This document shows, piece by piece, positions 56,984 to 64,000 of a DNA stretch of 64,000 nucleotides; the first letter of the stretch is position 1; each line of letters opens with the position of its first letter. The notes below the pieces were generated by a model. The model was not told where the DNA came from and did no database searches. It was given only the letters and a program-made list of their open reading frames with translations. The DNA comes from Posidonia oceanica (lineage: Eukaryota > Streptophyta > Magnoliopsida > Alismatales > Posidoniaceae). Both the position numbers and the translations under genes were made by a program. The stretch is from positions 128,373,001-128,437,000 of the forward strand of contig JAZBRS010000029.1 in the NCBI GenBank assembly GCA_037176725.1. The letters run 5' to 3'.

Positions 56984-59336
56984 AACCAACCTCTCAAGAG
57001 CCTCTACTGATGGAGGCCTCACTAGGGGCTTTTCCCCATAGTGTTGTAAATAGACTTTTCCTTCCTTGTTTTCGTATTTGTTTCTACTAGAATATACTTA
57101 AATAAAATATATTTTCCTTCCATAAAATAAAAATATAAACAAATGAGAAGAAGATTCACTACCCAAGCCTAGGGAGTTGAGAACTAAATGAGACAGACCA
57201 TACTTGGTAGTTGAGGCGTAGCCAAACAACGCCTATTGTTGGCCAAAAGGATGGCACTGGGCCCGAACATTCCTAGAATGCACTGCAATAAATGCTACCC
57301 TTGAACCGCACGCTGAGCCAATAGAATACCTGTGCCTATGAACTCACTGTTCCCAAAGCCTAGGAATCCTGCTTCTAACCTCATCTCACGAACACTTTGT
57401 GGGGAGGAAGTATCACTAATCCAAACACTAAGACAGAGGCAGACCTTTGTGAGTTCCCTTTGTAAACCTTGAATAAACGAGTCCACACACTTCCTACAAG
57501 TCGGACATGCCTTTTGGTAGATGTCCAAAGCCAAGCTTAGAAGCGCAAAAGAGGGGTGTGTACCGAAATAAAAAGAAAGGAGTGTGTCGGTCCATCAAAT
57601 AAATATCTGTTGGCCGAACACTCAAAATGGAGGTGAGACTACTAAATGCCTACCAAAAAGATCAGAGAAAAGAAAAGAAGGCAGCAAAGAAGCTGTCCAT
57701 CAAACAAAAGAGAGGGGAAAAGATGGTAGCAAAGAAGCTGTCCAAGAAAAGAAGACGATAAAGAAGCTATTCATGTGTCAAAACTAAAAAATCAGGGATA
57801 GAAAAACGCAGTAGGATTTGACCTTGGGCTGGGAGGGGTAGAATTCTAAATCTCTAGCCAAAGCCTTAGGATAGGTCACTACCTCTTTCCCCACACCCTG
57901 CACTACACACTGAGGCAAGTGGCAGGAACCTAGGTCTAGGGGCAGTTGGGTGCCAAAGCAAGCCTGTAGTATCTTTTGGCTCCAAGATTGCACAAGGGAC
58001 CCAATTATCAAGGTTTTTCCCAACCATGAGGTTTCCTATTTCCCAACTCCTTGGAAGATTCTTCTTCTCCCAAAATCCAAAAAATGATAAAACAAAAATC
58101 CAGAAAAATGATAAAACAAAAAAAAAGGATAAATCCAAAAATCCAAAAATGAGCAAAAGATCAAAAAATCTAAAGTAAGGTAAAATCTACCCATCACCTC
58201 ATGAAACTGATAACAAATCTAGCCAATGATAAAAAATCTAGGGCATTAGCGACTCTGCCTCGTGTTTCGACCACTCCTATTCAGGACGGTCACTTGGTAC
58301 TCACTTACGAATCGATACCATCTTCATGTAGACAACAAATTTGAGGCCAGATTTATTATCTTCTACCTAAGTTTATTTCAAGCAATATATGTACATATTT
58401 ATTTATTATTTTTCCTTGGACTAGGGGCAAGGGGTACCCTAGATGGTCTAATATGATTTTGTTTAAGTTTCTCTGCAGAAAACTACTGATATATGTTGGA
58501 CGTTGCAAACTCTTGCGTCATACATTGGACGTAACCTATTCTGACGTCCAATGTAGCAAAAAAAATAAATAAATAAACAAGAGTTGATTGGACGCAATCT
58601 ATTCTTGCATCATACATTTGACGCAACCTGTTCTGACGTCCAACACAGCAAAAAAAGAAAATAAATAAATAAGAGTTGTTGGACGCAATCTGTTCTAGCG
58701 TCCTATGGTAGACGCATAGATAGTTGCATCCAACGTTTTTCAGCAACTTAAGTTGCTGAACTTCGCTCATGGCCCTCCAAATCCACGGAAAAATTGCCAA
58801 ACTAATTTCTACCAATTCCAGAGGCTTCTACAAGTTAAAATACACGTGTGAGCATTGGTTTCATATTTTTTGGACCTCCGGGCTATCCAGAATCACCTGT
58901 GGTAGTTTATTAACTTGTTAAAGCGCCAACAGTCGTAGAATTCAGAATTAAAGCTCGCAGGTGAAATTTTTCTTCATAACTCTGTCATTTGTATATTATT
59001 ACACGTAATTAAGCTTGTTTCAAGTAAAATTGAATTAAATGCCATTATTTGGGGGTGCTCCCCCGGTTATTGGTTATTTTAGTTCATTTTCAACTTAGAG
59101 AAAGGTAAAGGAAAAAAAAAACATTTGACAAGTTTGCTAAGTGTGCAGAAAATCTTTATCATTTATAAATTTGAGTTTTTTTACGAAATCACCGGGGCAT
59201 ACCCCTGAGGTACAAGTGCTAAAAAGAAAGAAAAAGAAAACAGCAACAACTAAGTGGCACTCTCCCCCTCGCCCTCGAGAGCTGAAGGAGGAACCGGAGG
59301 AGGAGCCGAAGGAGGAGCTGCAGGGGGCTGTGCCGA
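56984..59336 (+). other. Gene-free region downstream of gag
   Basis: No coding region is supported. It contains A-rich repeats of GAAAAGAAGGCAGCAAAGAA type (57.66-57.77 kb) and three hairpin modules (58496-58736). It is also the 3' flank of the antisense gene. Confidence 0.5.
58496..58736. repeat. GCGTC/GGACG hairpin modules downstream of gag
   Basis: Three near-tandem copies (58496-58556, 58588-58652, 58679-58736), each with TTGGACG...GCGTCATACATTGGACG...CTATTCT...ACGTCCAA and separated by AAATAAATAA-type spacers. Confidence 0.6.
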
Positions 59337-62300
59337 CTAACACACTAAGCCACCTGAGGAAGCCTGTGACGCAGCTCGAGACCCCCAAACCAATGGATGA
59401 CGGCTGCTAGAGCGATGCCTCAACATAGACAACAAAGGAGGAGCAACTCGGTGACCAGTGGCAACACTACCAACCACGGCCTCCCGTCGATAATGCACCG
59501 CCTCGCTCTCGAACACAGCTGCCATCGCACAATCCATATCTCGCTCCTGCAAGAAAAGACAGAAGAGAAGCATCAAGCCAATAGCATAAGCGAGCATATG
59601 AACTTTAAAAGGCAGAAGAGCAAGTTATACCCCTTGAGCCACCTTCAGCTGCCTCCTCAGCTCAGCAATCTCTACAACTAAATCAGTCGCTGGTGGGGCT
59701 TGCTGCTGCACATCCAGCCGGGCAATCTCAGCATCCCTCTCCTCCAAGGCACGACGGCGCTCCTCAGCTAGCCGACGTACCACCTCCAGCTGCCTTCTCA
59801 GTTCGGCAATCTTTGTAGCTAAATCAGTCGTCGGTGGAGGTTGCTGCTGTGCAGCAAGCCGGGCAATCTCAGCAGCCCTCTCTTCAGCAAGCTAGCGAGC
59901 AGAGCCTAGGTCACTAACAGTAGCCTGTACCTGCCGCTCTAGCTCCTGAACTCGTGCATCTCGAAAAGACAGCTCCCTCTGAAGATCATCAATCTGCAAA
60001 GGCCAGAACCATAGTCAGAACTGAATAAAGAATATAAAAGGAAAGTACACTACTATACTTACCATACTCTGAAGGTGGGAAATCTCCTCGGCATGACCCG
60101 GTGGAGAGGCAGAGCTGATCGAAGGCTGCAAAAGCAAAGAAAGCATAATTAGCACAATTTTCAAGACAAACAACTATGCTACAAAAATAAATGCAAACCT
60201 GAGAAGCAGAGGCTCGCAGACGCTCAACCTCCTCGGTCAGCTCAGCAACGCGCCTAACCAGGTCACGCTCCCGCTGACTATACTTGTCAATAGTCCTCAG
60301 CTGCAAGGGCCAAGTTCAAAACAAGTTAGCTGTTAAGAAATACAAGCAATACCAAATTAAAACATAAAGCTAAATGCTCACCGCTATCTCCATCTGTGTC
60401 CTGTGAGAGCGGACGGACTCTCGCAGCTCGCCCACAGTCATCGCTACCACATCAGGAGTGGTGTCAACCATGGGAAGGTTCGACCGCCCTAGAAAATGGG
60501 AGCAATGGAAGACCATGAGCCCGCTGAACTGGTCGTCCATCCACCTGGCCCAAGCCAACTCGTCCTCAGCCGACGCATCAACAGGAATGGTGGAGCCGCC
60601 TCGAACCTAGTCCAGCAACTGTGGACCATAGGTGTCAACCCAGTGGCGGGCACACCCACCTCCTCCCCGTATCTCGCGCCAAACTCGGAATGGGTGAGCT
60701 CTAGGCTGCGCCTGACGACGCCCTAACTGACTAAGTGCCCGACTAATCTACTAGAAGTGGCAATGGTTCCAATAGTGGAGCCAGATGTCCCGGTCGAAGA
60801 TAGCACGGTCCCGAGCTATCTCGGGGACATCCTCGTGCTCCCCCTTGGTGCAAGGATGCCAGATCACCTGAAAAGTAGACAGGGAATCAGTAAACCAAAA
60901 GAAAATAATATATCAGCAGGGGCATATTACCTGGGTAGGAACCAGCATCCCAAAGAAGAGACGCCCTGCATAGCGATGGCTGGCGATCGCCTCAGGTGCA
61001 CGATCTGCCTCGCTCCAGTATAGTCCCCGCGGGAAGGGCATCCCCGCCTCTGGAACTGAAGTTGGGATGGGCCTCATGAAAGTAAAGTGGTCCCACACCC
61101 ACAGCTGCAAGTAAAAAAGCAAATCATCAGTCGAGCACGCAAAGTAAAGAATATTTGAAGCTTAAATAAGCAGGGAAAGATTATATACCTGAAAGAATGG
61201 CAGATTCCCGCCAAGCTGACGGGAACTACCATCAGAAAACTTGAAGAGCACGGTGTACAAAAAAGACAGGCTCGCGGCTCCCCAAGCATACTCCCCTACC
61301 CGATCCAAGTCGTCAAGTAGGGGCAGGAACACTGCTGAAACCCGCGAAGTAGCGTGGCTGAATAGTAGGTCCCCAAACAGAACTAAAAGAAAAGCACGGA
61401 GCTGCTGATCTGCGTCCTCTCCAGGCTCTGTAGTAGTCTCCCGGGAGTCCTCGACACGCTGAACTGCCGAGGTAGTAACAAAAAGGCGTGGCCCGTACAT
61501 GACTATCCTCCTCCCAACTAAATCTGCCATCATAGAGGTATAGTCTGAGTGCACTGAGCCGGTCACTGGACGCTCGGTCACCCTAAGTCCGGTCAGCTGA
61601 ACCATGTCCTCCAAAGAAAGGACGAACTCGCCAACCCAGGTCATGAACGAGCTCGTATGGTGGTGGTAGCGCTCTGCTATAGACTCTAGAAGCCCCAACT
61701 CAAGCTGAAAAAGAGGAATGGACAGGAAGTGTCCAAACCCCATCTGCCGAAGCCGCTCGTGCTGGAAAGGTGCCAACATCCGATAGCACCTGAGGACCTG
61801 ACCCTAGTGGCAACGCACGACGGCGGGAGCCCGACTCTGCAAGAGAGAGGAAAATTGTCAGATCAAGTCAAATATGATAATAAATTGAATTCGAATGGAA
61901 ATTTTGATTACCTGTCCTCTGGCCGCCAATGCGGCTACTGCAAGCTCGGCCCGAGCCGCATCCCTAAGCGGACCTGAGGCCTGCACCTCGTCACGAGGTA
62001 TGTGAGCCTGCGTGAAGTCCGAAGGAGTGCCAGCCTCACCCTCCGCCTCCCAGTGAACGAACTCCAGGATCCGCTGGTATCAAGAATCGTCCTCGACTAC
62101 CGGTGCGGCTACCTCCTCTACAGGACTGGGGTCCCCGCTGTCTGACCCTGTGCTCTCGGAGTCCTTGCCGAGAGTGGCTGAAGAATCAGAACTCTCTGAG
62201 CCACTAGAACTGCTCGTCACCTCAGGCATGTCCGCCGGTATCACTGCCTCCGGCTCCGCCACTGCTGATGTTGCCACCTCAGGCACGACCACCTCCGCCA

Positions 62301-62766
62301 TTGGAGTCTGTTCAGACCCGTCGAACGTCGACGACCCCTCCCCATTCCGAGCCAACTTCTTCGGCCTCATGTATGCCTTGCCAAATCTCGGCATGAACTG
62401 AAATAAAAAAGAAGAAGAACCAACAAGGATCAGGGCACTGCATCGAAGGAAAGGGGGAATGGCAGGGGAGGAGGAGCGTACCTGCAAGTCATCGCCGGAG
62501 CACCTGCAAATCCTCGCTGCACACGTCGGAGTCACCGTAGACTGTGCCCTAGCCGCCGAATGCGTGCAAACGTCGCCCACCGCCTCACGCCGGAGGAGTT
62601 CGAAGGTGGAGGAGAGTCGGTTGTCACCGGAGAAGGAGGAGAAAGAAATTAAGAGCGGGAAAATGAGGAGGCCAGGGGAGCACACTGTGTTAAAGGGCCC
62701 CGAGATGTTTGACGCTACAATTATTTGCATCATACGTTGGATGCAGAGAGGAATAGCGTCGTACAC
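59337..62766 (-). pseudogene. Antisense nine-exon plant-mobile-domain/coiled-coil gene
   Basis: Proposed exons: upstream exon ending 62482 (GCAG|GTACGC), then 62397-61912 with ATG at 62394 (MPRFGKAYMRPKK), 61836-61189, 61104-60931, 60867-60382, 60300-60199, 60125-60063, 59993-59631 and 59546-59337. From the third exon on, every length is a multiple of three, and borders are GT-AG. The mobile domain spans exons 3-5: FMTWVGEFVLSLEDMVQLTGL, FLLVLFGDLLFSHATS, LPLLDDLDRVGEYAWGAA and LWVWDHF. Exons 6-8 encode a coiled coil (RERDLVRRVAELTEEVERLR). The N-terminus is acidic and Ser-rich. Stops: TGA 62082-62080; TAG at 61806, 60753, 60750, 60609 and 59894 (upper coordinates). Damaged but recognisable. 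Role unknown. Confidence 0.75.
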
Positions 62767-62853
62767 CCAGAAGACAGTTTAAACGTTGGACGTAGAAAAA
62801 CATTATGTCCTACGTTGGACACAGATAATTGTTGCGTCCTACACTTCAGAGCA
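62706..62853. repeat. GCGTC hairpin modules beyond the antisense gene
   Basis: Two modules (62706-62765, 62783-62853) with TTTGACGC...GCATCATACGTTGGATGC and GTCCTACGTTGGACAC. They lie within or just upstream of the antisense gene's first exon. Confidence 0.55.
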
Positions 62854-62999
62854 ACTTAAAATGCTGAATGTCGCCAGGCAGCCTCCAGATCAATCCTCTT
62901 CCAATACCAAAGGCTTCTACAAGCTAGAATGCGCATGGGGTTGATGCCATCATAATTTTTGAACCCCCAAACTCGCCAACCTGGAGCACAACCAGGCAA

Positions 63000-63565
63000 A
63001 CAAAGCCAAAGAAGTATCCTTTTATTCCCTTGGGCAACCCCCTTGGTGATTTTTATTTCAGTTTCTCTTAGGCAACCCCCTTGGTGATGTTTTAGTTCAG
63101 TTTTTCCTTGGGCAACCCCCTCGATGTGTTTTATTTCAATTTTCCCCTAGGCAACCCCCTTAGCAATGTTTTAGTTCAGTTTTTCCTTGGGCAACTCCCT
63201 CAGCGTATTTTATTTTAGTTTTTCCTTGGGCAACCCCCTCAGTGATGTTTTAGTTCAATTTTTCCTTGGGCAATCCCCTCGGCATGTTTTATTTCAGTTT
63301 TCTCCTGGGCAACCCCCTTGGCGATGTTTTAGTTCAGTTTTTCCTTGGGCAACCCCCTCGGCGTGTTTTATTTCAGTTTTCCCTTGGGCAACCCCCTCAG
63401 CGTTTTTTATTTTCAGTTTTCCTTGGGCAACCCTCCTCGACGTGTTTTATTTCAGTTTTCCCATGGGTAACCCCCTCAACGATGTTTTAGTTCAGTTTTT
63501 CCTTAGGCAACCCCCTTGGCATGTTTTATTTCAGTTTTTCCTTGGGCAACCCCCTCGGTAAGTCT
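63000..63565 (+). repeat. 39-40-bp tandem array, about 14 copies
   Basis: Unit: CCTTGGGCAACCCCCTCGGC followed by GATGTTTTAGTTCAGTTTTT or a GTGTTTTATTTCAG variant. Open frames across it are by-products. Confidence 0.85.
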
Positions 63566-63594
63566 TTTAGATTTCAGTTCTATCCCTTTGGCCA

Positions 63595-64000
63595 ACACCC
63601 AAAGGTCAATTCTTGAGTGTTGGATAAACCAGCTCAATCCTTGAGTGTTGGATAAACCAGCTCAATCCTTGAGTATTGGATAAACCAGCTCAATCCTTGA
63701 GTGTTGGATAAGCCAGCTCAATCCTTAAGTGTTGGATAAGCTAGCTCAATCTTTCAGTGTTGGATAAGCCAATTCAATCCTTAAGTGTTGGATAATCCAG
63801 CTCAATCCTTAAGTGTTGGATAAGCCAGCTCGATCCTTGAGTGTTGGATAAACCAGCTCGATCCTTAAGTGTTGGATAATCCAGCTCAATCCTTGAGTGT
63901 TGGATAATCCAGCTCGATCCTTGAGTGTTGGATAATCCAACTCAATCCTTGAGTGATGGATGTCTGATCCAGCTCATTTTTCTGAGTGTTGGATGTTTGA
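63595..64000 (+). repeat. 28-bp tandem array, about 14 copies, runs off the window
   Basis: Unit: CCTTGAGTGTTGGATAAACC-AGCTCAAT, with few changes between copies. No spacers, so it is not a CRISPR-like array. Confidence 0.85.

Larger units (their letters stand above)
52755..64000 (+). mobile_element. Gag-only LTR element with antisense gene, truncated at its start
   Basis: The LTR lacks its U3 (52755-53336). Then follow the primer site, a 2.1-kb leader, gag (55446-56983), a gene-free stretch with hairpin modules, a nine-exon antisense mobile-domain gene (62.8-59.3 kb) and tandem arrays to the window edge. The 3' LTR, if present, is beyond 64000. No protease or pol is present. Leader, gag and modules match the minus-strand element at 0.7-6.9 kb. 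The order gag, antisense gene, arrays repeats that of the giant element without pol. Confidence 0.7.

Noticed and set aside
63187..63561. 124-codon frame with FLGQPP repeats
   Set aside because: By-product of the 39-40-bp array.
63595..64000. CRISPR-like regular repeat
   Set aside because: 28-bp units are directly adjacent without unique spacers, and the context is plant nuclear.

Overview
This looks like nuclear DNA of a flowering plant, from a heterochromatic, transposon-dense region. Nearly everything readable is LTR retrotransposon of the Ty3/gypsy superfamily: protease, reverse transcriptase, RNase H and integrase in that order, tRNA primer sites, TG...CA long terminal repeats, polypurine tracts and 5-bp target duplications. 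I found no convincing single-copy host gene and no tRNA or rRNA gene. The species cannot be told from the sequence alone.

Layout. 1-665: an LTR and leader fragment on +. 666-6860: a gag-protease element on - (LTR 6860-5508, gag, retropepsin), cut short on its left side. 6861-8863: the 3' part of a Tat/Ogre-type element (66-bp hairpin arrays around a gene fragment, UTR repeats, polypurine tract), then its LTR (8864-12624). 12625-14139: a rearranged copy of the same kind of end, with the first 0.7 kb of another LTR. 14140-52754: a giant Tat/Ogre-type element. It has a 5' LTR (14140-16505), a primer site matching tRNA-Arg, one long gag-protease-RT-RNaseH-RNaseH-integrase frame (17645-33307), two intron-bearing genes on the opposite strand (about 40.8-34.7 kb), a 66-bp repeat array, a polypurine tract and a 3' LTR lacking its last ~110 bp. 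It was itself hit twice: by a 7.1-kb Athila-like gag-protease element (23839-30980, duplication CTCAC) and by a 5.7-kb LTR left as a solo copy (43815-49541, duplication CCTTG). Without these it would be about 25.7 kb. 52755-64000: a gag-only relative of the left minus-strand element, again with a nine-exon antisense gene (62.8-59.3 kb) and tandem arrays that run off the window.

How it fits together. The autonomous-type element supplies the enzymes. The gag-only and gag-protease elements would need enzymes in trans. All are now dead: the main polyprotein frame holds 22 in-frame stops but only one frameshift, and most stops are TAG at probable CAG codons, as expected from deamination of methylated cytosine.

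The most interesting signal is the repeated antisense cargo. Two distinct elements each carry a multi-exon plant-mobile-domain gene, in reverse orientation, between the gag/pol part and the 3' arrays. The larger one adds a second gene (DUF7745-like), and a fragment of that second gene survives in the third element end at 7.4 kb. Introns are nearly all phase 0 with good GT-AG borders, and their antisense placement would protect them from splicing during retrotransposition. A second unexplained signal is a family of GCGTCC/GGACGC hairpin modules scattered through the noncoding parts of the gag-type elements.
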